Below, piece after piece: positions 8,740 to 21,284 of a stretch of DNA of 64,000 bases (positions are counted from its first letter, which is position 1; each line of letters starts with the position of its first letter). This stretch comes from Azotobacter vinelandii. Lineage in GTDB: Bacteria; Pseudomonadota; Gammaproteobacteria; Pseudomonadales; Pseudomonadaceae. The translations under genes and the position numbers were made by a program. The stretch is taken from the NCBI RefSeq assembly GCF_001571105.1, contig NZ_BCTD01000005.1. The stretch is one strand, 5' to 3'. Below the pieces are notes generated by a model. It was not told where the DNA came from. It saw nothing but the letters and a program-made list of their open reading frames with translations, and searched no databases.

Positions 8740-9444
8740 TCAGCGCGGACGGAAGCGGTAGCCCCGGTAGTTCAGCACCACGCCGTCGCCGGCGATTCGC
8801 TCCAGGACAACGCCGGGGCCGGCCTGGTCGCCCTGGCGCAGGATGCGGTCGTTGATCACCGCCATGCGCAGGTGCGCATCGTCGGCGTAGGAGAAGCCGG
8901 CCAGGGACAGGGGCGGGAGGCTCCGGCGCAGTTCGTCGGGCAGTTCATGGAAGCCGAGCACCCGTTCGGGAGGCGCCGGCGGGGCTGGCGGCGCGCCGGA
9001 GGCGGGACGGGGGGCCGGCGCGGCGAGGCGGGGAGAGGGCGCTGGGCTGGCGGGCGCTTCCGGCGGGTCCGGACGGATCAGTGGCTCGGCGACGACCAGC
9101 GGGGGCGGGACAGCGGCGGCCGGCCCGGGGGGAGCCGGCGCGACGACGGGCGACGCCTGGGCCGCTCCGCCGGGGCCGGCCAGCGGGGATGCGGGGGAGC
9201 GCTGGGCCGCTGCTGCGGACGGCGCTGCCCGGAGCGCCGGCTCGTCCTGCCAGGGGCGCCACCAGCCGAGGACGGCACCGATCAGCGTCAGCAGGCCGAG
9301 CGCCGGCGGCAGGTAGGCCGGCAGGCGGCGGCCGGCGCCTTCGCGGGGTGCCGCGAGCAGGGGCGGCGGGCTGTCGAGAAGCGGCGCCTCGCCCTGCCGG
9401 CGGGCGCGTTCCGATCGCTTCAGGGCTTCGAGTATGTAGGACAT
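8740..9444 (-). CDS. gspB: Type II secretion assembly protein GspB/ExeB
   Basis: This is a 234-residue bitopic inner membrane protein. It opens with MSYILEALKRSERARRQGE, the characteristic N-terminus of GspB/ExeB. One membrane segment follows (about 43-63), then a long Ala/Pro-rich periplasmic linker (about 75-165). The C-terminal domain (FHELPDELRRSLPPLSLAGF to the end) is the GspB PDZ-like region. With GspA it is thought to help insert the secretin through the peptidoglycan. Its ATG follows the gspA stop by one base, so the two are translationally linked. No other gsp genes lie in the window. Confidence 0.88.
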   Translation of the reverse strand: MSYILEALKRSERARRQGEAPLLDSPPPLLAAPREGAGRRLPAYLPPALGLLTLIGAVLGWWRPWQDEPALRAAPSAAAAQRSPASPLAGPGGAAQASPVVAPAPPGPAAAVPPPLVVAEPLIRPDPPEAPASPAPSPRLAAPAPRPASGAPPAPPAPPERVLGFHELPDELRRSLPPLSLAGFSYADDAHLRMAVINDRILRQGDQAGPGVVLERIAGDGVVLNYRGYRFRPR

Positions 9445-9445
9445 G

Positions 9446-11158
9446 TCAGCGGCTCAATGCGGCCATTTCCGTGCCGCCCAGGCGGGCCAGCCGCTCCAGG
9501 GTCTGCGCGCCGACCACGCCGTCGGCGCGCAGGCCGTTGGCCTGCTGGAAGCGGCGCACGCGCCGCTCCAGGTCGTCGCCGAACAGCGGGTCGCCGGCGC
9601 GCGGCCGGCTCCGGCCTTCCCAGCGCTCCAGTTGCAGGTCCACCCAGGCCACGTCGGCGCCGCGGCTGCCATGGCTCAGGTGCCGGCCGTGGATCAGCGG
9701 CGCCTGCTGCAAGCGGACGTAGCGGCCGCTCCAGCGAAGTGTCAGGGCGGCGAGGCCGACCGTGCGGATTTCGCCGCTCACGGCCAGCCGCGCATGCCGC
9801 TCGTCCCGTGCCAGCAGGGTGGCGAGGAAGGGCGGACCTTCGGCCGGGACGAGTTCGAGGATGAGCGGCGGCGACAGGTTGGCCAGGGACGCCGGCTCGA
9901 CCTGCCGGCGCAGGCAGCGCAGGCTCATTTCCTCGACCTGGCGGCAGGCGTCGTCCATGTTGCTGGGCTGGCGGATGGCAGCCTGCCAGTGGTCGAACAG
10001 CGCGCGTACCGCCAGCGCCTCGTGCAGCCAGTGATCCTCGGCCGCGGGGCCGACCACGTCTTCCTCCGGTGGCATTTCGATGGGTTCGGGGCGCGGCGGC
10101 TCCAGGGGCTGGACGCCTTCCTGCCGTGGCAGGCCGGACGCGGGCAGGGGTCCGGTGTCGTCATCGCCGCTCGGTGGAGCAGGTGCAGGCATGCTCTCGG
10201 TCGGTGCGGCGGCGAGCAGCCCGGCCGGTCCGCCATGGCCGGCATCCGCCGAAGGTTCCGGCGCCAGATGCCAGCCGGCCGTGGCCATGCCGGCGAGCAG
10301 GCCGATGCCGAGGATCGCGGCCAGGGCCGCGGGAGGCCTCGCTCGCCGCGCCGGGCCGAGCACCTCGCGGGCGGCCTTGTCCAGGGTCGCCCGGTCCACA
10401 CCGGCCTTGCCCTGCACGCAGGCGCCGAGCAGGGCGCGGTCGCAGAGCACGTTGATCAGCCGCGGCGTGCCGCCGCTCAGCCGGTAGAGGCGTTCCAGCA
10501 GCGGCGGCGCGAAGAGTTCGGCGCGGCTGCCGGCGACCGCCAGGCGATGGCGGACATAGGCGCCGACTTCCGGGCCCGACAGCGGTTCCAGGTGATAGCG
10601 GGCGACGATGCGCTGGGCGAGCTGGCGCATGTCGTCGCGGGCGACGAGATCGCGCAGCTCGGTCTGGCCGAGCAGGATGATCTGCAGCAGCTTGTGCCGG
10701 TCGGTTTCCAGATTGGTCAACAGGCGCAGCAGCTCCAGCACCTCGGCCGACAGGTTCTGCGCCTCGTCGATGATCAGTACCGTCTTGCGGCCGCGGGCGT
10801 TGCTCTCCAGCAGGTGGGCGTTGATCCGGTCGAACAGGGGCTTGAGGCTGCGCACCCTGTCCGGCAGGGCGATACCCAGTTCCTCGCAGAGGGTTTCGAG
10901 CAGTTCCAGGCGCGACAGCCTGGGGTTGAAGATGAAGGCGACGTCGCAGTGTTCCGGCACCTGGCCGAGCAGGCGGCGGCAGAGGGTGGTCTTGCCGGTG
11001 CCGACCTCGCCGGTGAGCAGCACGAAGCCGCCGTCGATCTGCAGACCGTAGAGCAGGTGGGCGAGCGCCTCGCGATGCCGTTCGCTCATGAACAGGTAGC
11101 GCGGATCGGGCGAGATGGAAAAGGGGGCCTCGGAAAAGCCGAAATACTGGTTGTACAT
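9446..11158 (-). CDS. gspA: Type II secretion ATPase GspA/ExeA with peptidoglycan-binding domain
   Basis: This is a 570-residue AAA-type ATPase. The start MYNQYFGFSEAPFSISPDP is the standard opening of the ExeA family, and the open frame upstream to 11317 has no similarity. Walker A is LLTGEVGTGKTTLCRR and Walker B is VLIIDEAQNL, in the N-terminal half. A membrane segment (PPAALAAILGIGLLAGMATAG) separates this cytosolic part from a periplasmic part ending in a peptidoglycan-binding repeat (DDLERRVRRFQQANGLRADG, GAQTLERL). It pairs with GspB to remodel the wall during secretin assembly. The pair stands alone here, as it often does when the main gsp operon is elsewhere. Confidence 0.9.
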   Translation of the reverse strand: MYNQYFGFSEAPFSISPDPRYLFMSERHREALAHLLYGLQIDGGFVLLTGEVGTGKTTLCRRLLGQVPEHCDVAFIFNPRLSRLELLETLCEELGIALPDRVRSLKPLFDRINAHLLESNARGRKTVLIIDEAQNLSAEVLELLRLLTNLETDRHKLLQIILLGQTELRDLVARDDMRQLAQRIVARYHLEPLSGPEVGAYVRHRLAVAGSRAELFAPPLLERLYRLSGGTPRLINVLCDRALLGACVQGKAGVDRATLDKAAREVLGPARRARPPAALAAILGIGLLAGMATAGWHLAPEPSADAGHGGPAGLLAAAPTESMPAPAPPSGDDDTGPLPASGLPRQEGVQPLEPPRPEPIEMPPEEDVVGPAAEDHWLHEALAVRALFDHWQAAIRQPSNMDDACRQVEEMSLRCLRRQVEPASLANLSPPLILELVPAEGPPFLATLLARDERHARLAVSGEIRTVGLAALTLRWSGRYVRLQQAPLIHGRHLSHGSRGADVAWVDLQLERWEGRSRPRAGDPLFGDDLERRVRRFQQANGLRADGVVGAQTLERLARLGGTEMAALSR

Positions 11159-11297
11159 ATGTCCGCGTTCCGTGGCTGGAAACGTTTTTTCAGCGTAGAT
11201 CCGCCGCGCGCCAGTTTGACGGTCGAATGTTGCATTCGCTTGTCGGATGGCGCATCGGCGCGCGGCGATCTGCCGGGTGATCGCGTGAAACGGCCGC

Positions 11298-11362
11298 CGG
11301 AACGACCCGACACACAATCTTTCCAGTCCGGTTTCGATTCTCTCGTGGCTTCATGCGATTGC
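11298..11362. repeat. Dispersed intergenic repeat, copy B
   Basis: This is the second copy of the element at 34-95, in the same orientation, with a 22-base exact core at 11311-11332 and a flanking 13-base match at 11350-11362. It lies in the 261-base gap between gspA and the P-type ATPase gene. No open reading frame or hairpin explains it. Confidence 0.6.
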
Positions 11363-11419
11363 TCGGGGCGCGTGCCCCGGCAACGGGAGGCGGGAGGAGA
11401 AAGGGCGGCGCCCGCCGCC

Positions 11420-14134
<2,715 letters not shown>

Positions 14135-15152
14135 CGCATTCCTCGCTCTGTCTGTCCTGGGGCTCGATAATCCGCCATTGCGCTTTCACGGCAGCCGCCG
14201 GGACGGCCATTCCGCGCGATCGCGGCCGGGGCCGGCCGTCCTCTACGGCTTGCGGCGGGGCGCGGGCGGGTGGCTGGCACGGACTATCCTCGCCCCGATG
14301 CGGAGCGGCTGCCTTGCTCGCCGTCAGTTCCGGCGACCGGAGCGTGCCACCGGGCACTTGCGCATGAGGTGCCGCATGGTCGCTGGCGTACCGGCCGGCG
14401 TCATGCCCGGCCTCGGAAGAATCGCGACGGATCATGCTTCGGGTTCGGGACGGCGGGCGCTTCGGAATCGCGCCAGGCTGTCCGCCGACCGTTCCTGCCC
14501 GGCGTCTGCTTCACCTTTTCGCCTGCGTCTGCCTCCGTGGCCTTGTCCCGTCGGGCGGCCGTCGGCATCGGCTTGCGCAAATAGAAGTCTGGACCATCCA
14601 TCGCGGGCCGCGGGGAGGGCGCTGCTCGAGCGCTCCGCTCGCGAAGCTGTCCGCTGCGGTCCGAAGCCGCTGTGGCCGGGGCGCGGCGGCATTGATGAGT
14701 TACCGTGCGCCGGTCGCCGCGGCTTTTGCGAGCATTTCTCCAGCCTCCTGATCTTCGTGCTGCGCGCCGTCGGGATTCCTGGGCGGCGAGTTCGAGGGCG
14801 GTCGGCGATTATCTGTCGGGGCAGCGGTTCGATGCCCATGCCTGGGTTCGAATGCGGGCGGCCGCAGTGCGGCTGGACCAGCGTCGATTCCACCTCTCAG
14901 GCGGTATCTGAGCGCATCGGGCGGGTCTGGCGCTCGACCAGGAGCGGTATTTCTTCGGGGGAGCGCCGCTGTCCCCGGCGTGCGGTTTCCGGTTCGGCAG
15001 CGCCGACCTGGGCGCATCGGGATTGAGCCCCGTCGCCTCGGCCGGCGATCATTGTCGGCGCTGATCGCGTTCCGGCTGTTCAACTGCCGAGGTATGGGCC
15101 GTGGGTCGGTCGGGCCGCGGTCGTGGGTGCGATATTCGTGAGGAGAGGATGG
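14135..15152. other. One-kilobase stretch without an intact gene
   Basis: No intact gene is visible between the P-type ATPase start and the CHAD gene. The longest frames are antisense or out-of-phase noise. About 14590-14960 carries a broken transglutaminase-like sequence (separate entry). The part nearest the ATPase (14135-14560) shows nothing I recognise; it may be the further decayed membrane portion of the same relic or the ATPase promoter region. Confidence 0.55.
14590..14960 (+). pseudogene. Frameshifted transglutaminase-like relic
   Basis: Reading the plus strand in one frame gives GGIDELPCAGRRGFCEHFSS followed by a VLRAVGIPGRRVRG block. This matches the catalytic-cysteine block of TgpA/DUF3488-type transglutaminases (RRGFCEH, then RAxGIPxRxV). 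Moving to another frame gives VGDYLSGQRFDAHAWVRM (14792-14867), the catalytic-histidine block (DAHAWVE). Moving back gives CGWTSVDSTSQAVSERIGR, the catalytic-aspartate block (GWxxVDPTxAVxPERI). All three blocks are in the right order and spacing but in two frames, so at least two indels have broken the gene. The N-terminal membrane region cannot be traced with confidence. Boundaries are approximate. Confidence 0.62.
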
Positions 15153-15908
15153 ATGATTGCCGATCGATTGCAGGAGCGGGTTCTGCGCCTGGATGTCGCC
15201 TTGCAGGCCTGTGCCGCCCGCCTCGCGGCGCACAGCGATGACCAGGCGCTGCACGACCTGCGCGTTGCCCTGCGCCGGCTGCGCAGCCTGCTGCGCCCGT
15301 TGCGCGGCCTGCCCGGCATCGATCCGCTGGAGCTGGCCGCCGCCGCCATGGGGCGGCTGAGCACGCCGCTGCGCGACGACGAAGTGCTGTTGCGGGAGTT
15401 GCAAGCCGCTGCCCTGGACGAGTTGGTCGGTACGCGTCGCGAACGGCTGGAGGCCGGGCGCGATGGCCTGCTGGCCAGTGCCGAATGGCGGCAATTGTGC
15501 AATACCCTGGTCGTCTGGCCCTCGCTCTGGCGCCAGGCCGGACGCGATGGCGCCTTGCGCGGCCTGCGCCGGCGCATCGGCAAGGGGCAGGCGCGCCAGG
15601 CCCGGCGGCTGGGCGAGGCGCTGCGCGATCCGGCCCACGACCGGCATCGGCTGCGTCTGCTGATCAAGCGGGTGCGCTACGGTGCCGAGGCCTATCCCGA
15701 TCTGGTCGATCTTTCGGAGGACGGAGCGAAGCGCCTGAAGAGGGCGCAGGCCGCGCTGGGGGATTGGCACGACCGCTTGCAGTGGCTGGCGCGGGCGGAG
15801 CGGGAAACCGATCTCGAGCCGCTGACGGTCCGCTGGCGCGAGGAACTGGAAGCGAGCGCCCGGCGCGCCGACCGCGTCCTGACGACCCTGGCTCGGGATT
15901 TCGCCTGA
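15153..15908 (+). CDS. CHAD domain protein
   Basis: This is a 251-residue all-helical protein with the CHAD (conserved histidine alpha-helical domain) pattern: an early DQALHDLRVALRRLRSLLRP segment with conserved His and Arg residues, and a later HDRHRLRLLIKRVRYGAEAY repeat. CHAD domains bind polyphosphate, and some localise to polyphosphate granules; no CYTH (triphosphatase) domain is attached. The ATG at 15153 is preferred because AGGAGAGG lies five bases upstream; ATG 15123 is less likely. It stands alone downstream of the relic region and is convergent with the Mpo1-like gene. Confidence 0.83.
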   Translation: MIADRLQERVLRLDVALQACAARLAAHSDDQALHDLRVALRRLRSLLRPLRGLPGIDPLELAAAAMGRLSTPLRDDEVLLRELQAAALDELVGTRRERLEAGRDGLLASAEWRQLCNTLVVWPSLWRQAGRDGALRGLRRRIGKGQARQARRLGEALRDPAHDRHRLRLLIKRVRYGAEAYPDLVDLSEDGAKRLKRAQAALGDWHDRLQWLARAERETDLEPLTVRWREELEASARRADRVLTTLARDFA

Positions 15909-15924
15909 GCCGGCCTCCCGTCGT

Positions 15925-16287
15925 TCACTCGCGCTTGCGCTGGCAGGCTTTCCAGGCCCGCCGCCAGGCACCGCTCAGGACGAACCAGGGGAAGGTCAGG
16001 AATTGCTCGACCAGCAGGTGGGGCAGGGAATTCTCCGGGTGCCGGGGATCGGAGCCGCTCTCGAAGCGGTGTCCCTGGGCGATCAGGGCGAGGGCCGCGG
16101 CCAGGCCTAGCCCGCCGAGCACCAGTGCCAGCAGGTCCCGTTGCACAAGGGCGCCGACCAGCACCAGGCAGGCCACGCCGAACAGCGGCAGGGCGAGCAT
16201 GTGCAGGGCCAGGTTGGTCCGGTCGTGGTGGCAGTCTTCGTAGTGCCGCCATTGACGGTGGAAATACTCCGCAGCGCGCTTGCCCAT
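15925..16287 (-). CDS. Mpo1-like (DUF962) membrane protein
   Basis: This is a 120-residue protein of the DUF962/Mpo1-like family. The start MGKRAAEYFHRQWRHYEDCH carries the conserved His-containing opening (YxxxHxxxxNxxLH, here HDRTNLALHMLALPLFG). Two closely spaced hydrophobic hairpins follow, then HRFESGSDPRHPENSLPHLL and FPWFVLSGAWRRAW. Yeast Mpo1 is an iron-dependent dioxygenase of 2-hydroxy fatty acids; bacterial relatives keep the histidines, but their substrate is unknown. Start 16287 has GAGGAG nine bases upstream. It is divergent from the zinc-starvation operon. Confidence 0.8.
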   Translation of the reverse strand: MGKRAAEYFHRQWRHYEDCHHDRTNLALHMLALPLFGVACLVLVGALVQRDLLALVLGGLGLAAALALIAQGHRFESGSDPRHPENSLPHLLVEQFLTFPWFVLSGAWRRAWKACQRKRE

Positions 16288-16419
16288 GTCCGCACTCCTC
16301 GACGTCGTGGATGAGAGAAGTCTAGTCCGGTTTCTGCGGGGCACTTGTGCGTGTGGTCCGTCCGCGGCTGGCCGACGGCATCGGGAAGGCGAGGGAGTTC
16401 ATGGCGCTGGCTTACGACG

Positions 16420-16443
16420 AAAATGTTATGTTATAACTATAAT
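16420..16443 (+). promoter_or_regulatory. Zur operator overlapping a -10 box
   Basis: The core GTTAT-GTT-ATAAC at 16425-16437 has the spacing of the gamma-proteobacterial Zur box (GTTATANTATAAC), preceded by AAAT as in the consensus. TATAAT at 16438-16443 directly abuts it and is a perfect -10 hexamer, so bound Zur would block RNA polymerase. The operon downstream (dksA2, CobW GTPase, DUF1826) is a known Zur-type target set. Confidence 0.8.
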
Positions 16444-16538
16444 GAAAATGCTCTTCCTGTACAGGTTCCGCAGGAGTGGGCATTGAAAGACAGCCCCTCT
16501 GGAGTGCGCCTGTGGAGGTCCCGACCCTGGAGGCTCCC

Positions 16539-16943
16539 ATGACCGAAGCCGAACTGCTGGCCCAGCCCGAAGAGGCCTACATGAACGAGCAGCAGCAGGT
16601 CTTCTTCCGCGACCTGCTGCTGGCGCAGCGCGCCGAGCTGCAACTGCGTATCGACGAGAAATTCGCCACCTTGCGCGAGCCGGAGCCGAGCGGCGATCCG
16701 GCGGATATCGGCAGCGCCGAGGAGCAGCGGCAATGGCATCTGCGCGTGCTGGAGCGGGAGAAGAAGCTCTTGGACAAGATCGACGCGGCGCTCGAGCGCC
16801 TGGCCCACGGCGCTTATGGCTGGTGCGTCGAGACGGGCGAACCGATCGGCCTGCGGCGCCTGCTGCTGCGCCCCACCGCGACGCTCTGCATCGAGGCGAA
16901 GGAACGCCAGGAGCAGCGCGAACGGCATCTGCGCGACATCTGA
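16539..16943 (+). CDS. dksA2: Zinc-independent DksA paralogue (DksA2)
   Basis: This is a 134-residue RNA polymerase secondary-channel factor that would stand in for DksA, with ppGpp, when zinc is scarce. It has the N-terminal extension, the coiled coil (about 35-100) whose tip carries DPADIGSAEEQ (DksA has a DxxDxA tip), and the globular C-terminal part. The four-cysteine zinc finger of DksA is reduced to two cysteines (GWCVETGEPIG and TATLCIEAKERQE; CxxT and CxxA), as in P. aeruginosa DksA2. The ATG at 16539 has GGAGG six bases upstream; the frame begins at 16476. It is the first gene after the Zur box. Confidence 0.92.
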   Translation: MTEAELLAQPEEAYMNEQQQVFFRDLLLAQRAELQLRIDEKFATLREPEPSGDPADIGSAEEQRQWHLRVLEREKKLLDKIDAALERLAHGAYGWCVETGEPIGLRRLLLRPTATLCIEAKERQEQRERHLRDI

Positions 16944-16953
16944 GGAGAATTCC

Positions 16954-18159
<1,206 letters not shown>

Positions 18160-18160
18160 G

Positions 18161-18790
18161 ATGCGGGAAGCGCTTATCCGGCGGCTGCCGCGTCAGCTCT
18201 GCGCCGACAGCCCGGCGGTGCTCGCTGAGGTGCTGGAGGATGGCGTCAACATGGCGCTCTGGCAGCGGCGCCTGTCCCGCCCGGTCGAGCGTTTCGCCGC
18301 GCGGCTGGCGCGTGGCGAGCCCCTGGCGGTGTCGCAGGTCGTGGAGCTGGAGCATCCCGAGGCGGAGCCGGGTCTGGGCCGGCTGCTCGTGGCGCATGCC
18401 GGCGCGGAAGGGTACGCCGAATTCGTCGCCGATCTGACCTGGCTGGTCTCGGCCTACGCCTGCCTGATCGATGCCCGTCGTGTCGGTTTGCGCCTGCGCT
18501 CGCTGGAAACCGCCATGTGTCCGCGCTTTCACGTCGACCGGGTACCCCTGCGGCTGGTCACCACCTATTGCGGCATCGGCAGCCAGTGGCTTCGCGAGGG
18601 CGCCATGGCGAGGGCGCGTCTCGGCGATGCGTCCGCCGAGCCGGGCGAGGCGCAGCAGATCGACACCGGAGCGGTGGCGCTGTTCAAGGGCGAGAAGTGG
18701 CTGGGCAACGAGGGGGCCGGTATCGTCCACCGTTCGCCACGGCCGGCGGGGGAGCCGCGCCTGCTCCTGACCCTGGACTGGCTGGCGTAG
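18161..18790 (+). CDS. DUF1826 protein of the zinc-starvation operon
   Basis: This is a 209-residue protein of the DUF1826 family, with no signal peptide or TM helix. Conserved-looking segments include CPRFHVDRVPLRLVTTYCG and KGEKWLGNEGAGIVHRSPR, which hold His and Cys residues that could bind a metal. The family is regularly the third gene after dksA2 and the CobW GTPase in pseudomonads. Its ATG lies one base after the CobW gene stop, so translation is coupled. The pattern HxDxxxxRLxxTYxG resembles Fe/2-oxoglutarate-type or cupin-like sites, but no activity can be assigned. Confidence 0.82.
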   Translation: MREALIRRLPRQLCADSPAVLAEVLEDGVNMALWQRRLSRPVERFAARLARGEPLAVSQVVELEHPEAEPGLGRLLVAHAGAEGYAEFVADLTWLVSAYACLIDARRVGLRLRSLETAMCPRFHVDRVPLRLVTTYCGIGSQWLREGAMARARLGDASAEPGEAQQIDTGAVALFKGEKWLGNEGAGIVHRSPRPAGEPRLLLTLDWLA

Positions 18791-18810
18791 TCCGGATGCG
18801 GTTCCGGGCC

Positions 18811-19623
18811 TCAGGATGCGAGGATCTCGGGCAGGCCGAAGAAGTGCCGGGCGCAGGCCGTGCTGTGTTCGGCCAGCGCCTCCTCGGACTCGCCGCGGTG
18901 GCGGGCGACCTCGCGCAGCACCTCGGGCAGGAAGGCCGGTTCGTTGTGCCCGCTCCTGGGCTTGGGGCGCAGGGTGCGCGGCAGCAGATAGGGGGCGTCG
19001 CTTTCCAGCATCAGCCGACCGGCGGGAATTTCCCGCACCAGCGGGTGCAGGTGGCTGCCGCGGCGTTCGTCGCAGATCCAGCCGGTGATGCCGATGTGCA
19101 GGTCCAGGTCGAGATAGGCGAAGAGGGCTTGGCGGTCACCGGTGAAGCAGTGCACCACGGCGGCCGCCAGACTGTCACGATGGTGACGGAGAATCGCGAC
19201 CAGGCGCTGGCTGGCATCGCGTTCATGGAGGAACACCGGCTTGCCGAGCTCGACGGCCAGCGCCAACTGTTCTTCCAGGGCCTTTTCCTGCAGGGCGCGC
19301 GGGGACAGGTCGCGATTGAAGTCCAGGCCGCACTCGCCGACGGCGCGGATTCGCTCCTCCCGCAACAGCTCGCGCAACCGATGGGCACTGGCGGCCGTCC
19401 ACTCACGGGCGTCGTGGGGATGGACGCCGGCGGTGGCGAACAGGCGCTCGCCCGTTTCGTCCAGTTGGCGGCAGAGCATCGAGGCCTGTTCGCTGTCCGC
19501 CACGCTGGTACCGGTCAGCACCAGTTGGCAGACCCCGGCCCGGTAGGCGCGGGCCAGCAGGGCTTCGCGGTCGTGGGCGAAGCTGGGGTGGGTCAGATTG
19601 ACGCCTATGTCGACGAGTTGCAT
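18811..19623 (-). CDS. tatD: TatD-family metal-dependent DNase
   Basis: This is a 270-residue TIM-barrel hydrolase, full length for TatD. Visible metal ligands are the opening DIGVNLTHPSF (a variant of DxHxH, typical of TatD itself), E in AVGECGLDFNRD, H in PVFLHERDA and in VVHCFTGD, and D in MLESDAPYLLPR. It would act as a 3'-5' exonuclease in DNA repair or turnover. It is a single gene, convergent with the DUF1826 gene. It matches TatD better than YcfH or YjjV because of the DIGVNL start and the DAPYLLPRTLRPKPRSGHNEP block. Confidence 0.9.
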   Translation of the reverse strand: MQLVDIGVNLTHPSFAHDREALLARAYRAGVCQLVLTGTSVADSEQASMLCRQLDETGERLFATAGVHPHDAREWTAASAHRLRELLREERIRAVGECGLDFNRDLSPRALQEKALEEQLALAVELGKPVFLHERDASQRLVAILRHHRDSLAAAVVHCFTGDRQALFAYLDLDLHIGITGWICDERRGSHLHPLVREIPAGRLMLESDAPYLLPRTLRPKPRSGHNEPAFLPEVLREVARHRGESEEALAEHSTACARHFFGLPEILAS

Positions 19624-19844
19624 GCCTGTGCCTCGGAAAGAACGCGGGAAGCATAGCAGAGCCTTTTCGGCTGGTTCAAAAACCTTGGTAAATCAGTGGG
19701 TTGGTGGTCGCTCCCCGACAATCCGGCCTGGTCTTGGACGGCGCACTGTGAGAGGCTTGGGAGTCCATGCCCCAGGGAACTTGCTCCAGACACGGGGGCT
19801 CTGAAATGAGGCTCGTTCGTCGAACACCGTTCTCTGGAGACCGA

Positions 19845-21272
19845 ATGACAACAAGAAGATTGCTGCTTCTGTCCTGCCTGCTGAGCCTGCTGCCGCTTCC
19901 GGCCGCGGCGCGTCTGGCCGGGCCGCCGGAAGCCTGGCAGCGGCCGGGAGAGGTTCGTGATTTGCCGCAGGTGCGCAGCAGTGGCGTGCTGCGGGTGTTG
20001 GTGAACCAGAGCCGGAACAGCTCGGGCGAGGTCAATGGACAACCCATCGGGGTCGAATACCGGCGCCTGCGCGCTTTCGAGCAATATCTCAACCGCACCG
20101 CCAGGGATGGCCGCAGCCTGCGCCTGGAGATCATTCCCAGGGCCAAGGACCAGTTGATCTCCGCTTTGCAGCGCGGCGAGGGCGATCTGGTCGCTCCCGG
20201 CGAACTGGTCCATCTGCGCGGCCGGGGCGACATCAGCCCCAGTGCACCGATCATGACCCAGGTCCCGCTGGTGCTGGTCGGCCGCAAGGGCGCGCGCCGC
20301 TACCGACAGCTCGATCAGTTGTCCGGCAAGACCCTGGTGCTGCCGGCCGGCAGTGCCGTCGGCGCGGCGGTGCACGAGGTCAACGAGCAACTGGCGGCGC
20401 GCAAGCTGCGACCGATCGGGATCGAGTGGCTCGATCCCAGTCTGGCGGTGGAGGACGTGCTGGAGATGGTGCAGGCCGGCATCTATCCCCTGACCGCCGT
20501 GGAATTGCCGATCGCCCAGCGCTGGGCCAAGGTGTTGCCCAAGCTCCAGGTGCAGCCCGAGGTGGCCTTCTCCCACGATGACGACCTGAGCTGGTTCATC
20601 CGTCGCGATGCCCACCTGCTGCGCGCCAGCATCGATCGGTTCTTCAAGGACTACCGTAGTCCGGCCGATCAGGACGCGGTTTTCCAGCGCGTCTACCGCC
20701 GTCTCTTCAGGGTGCACAACCCCTTGGGCGGGATCGAACTCAGGCGTCTCGAGAAGGTGCGTCCGGTCCTGCAGCAATACGCCGAGCGCAATGGTCTCGA
20801 CTGGCTGAATCTGGCGGCGGTCGCCTATAAGGAGTCGACCCTGAATCCGGCGGCGCGCGGAGCCGGCAATGCCACGGGGCTGATGCAGGTCACCCCGGCC
20901 GCGGCCCGCAGCGTCGGGGTGGGCGATATCCATCGGCTGGAAAACAATGTCCGGGCCAGCGCCCGCTACCTGGCGTCGTTGCGGCGGCAGTTCTTTTCCA
21001 GTCCGCGCTTCAACGAGCGCGAGCGCATGGCTTTCACCCTGGCGGCCTACAACATCGGTCCGCAGCGGGTACAGCATCTGCGGGCGGAGGCGAAGCGGCG
21101 CGGCCTGAATCCGGACCAGTGGTTCTTCCAGGTCGAGCGCGTCGCTGCCGAGCAGGTGGGGATGGGCGTGGTCAGCTACGTGAACAACGTGAACAAGTAT
21201 TTCCTCGCCTTCCACCGCGAACGGAGCGCCCTGGAGTCGCAGCAGCGGGTCGCCAGCCGCGCCGACGATTGA
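19845..21272 (+). CDS. MltF-like lytic transglycosylase with solute-binding domain
   Basis: This is a 475-residue periplasmic peptidoglycan hydrolase. After a signal peptide (about 1-22) comes a SBP_bac_3-type solute-binding domain (about 45-275), then a family 1 lytic transglycosylase (SLT) domain (about 305-450). The SLT domain has the catalytic Glu in AVAYKESTLNPAARG, then GLMQVTPAAA and LAAYNIGP. This domain order is that of MltF. It would cleave the MurNAc-GlcNAc bond to 1,6-anhydro ends while sensing muropeptides. The ATG at 19845 has GGAGA five bases upstream and gives a clean signal peptide; ATG 19806 adds 13 unneeded residues. Confidence 0.88.
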   Translation: MTTRRLLLLSCLLSLLPLPAAARLAGPPEAWQRPGEVRDLPQVRSSGVLRVLVNQSRNSSGEVNGQPIGVEYRRLRAFEQYLNRTARDGRSLRLEIIPRAKDQLISALQRGEGDLVAPGELVHLRGRGDISPSAPIMTQVPLVLVGRKGARRYRQLDQLSGKTLVLPAGSAVGAAVHEVNEQLAARKLRPIGIEWLDPSLAVEDVLEMVQAGIYPLTAVELPIAQRWAKVLPKLQVQPEVAFSHDDDLSWFIRRDAHLLRASIDRFFKDYRSPADQDAVFQRVYRRLFRVHNPLGGIELRRLEKVRPVLQQYAERNGLDWLNLAAVAYKESTLNPAARGAGNATGLMQVTPAAARSVGVGDIHRLENNVRASARYLASLRRQFFSSPRFNERERMAFTLAAYNIGPQRVQHLRAEAKRRGLNPDQWFFQVERVAAEQVGMGVVSYVNNVNKYFLAFHRERSALESQQRVASRADD

Positions 21273-21284
21273 CGGTTCGCCCGC

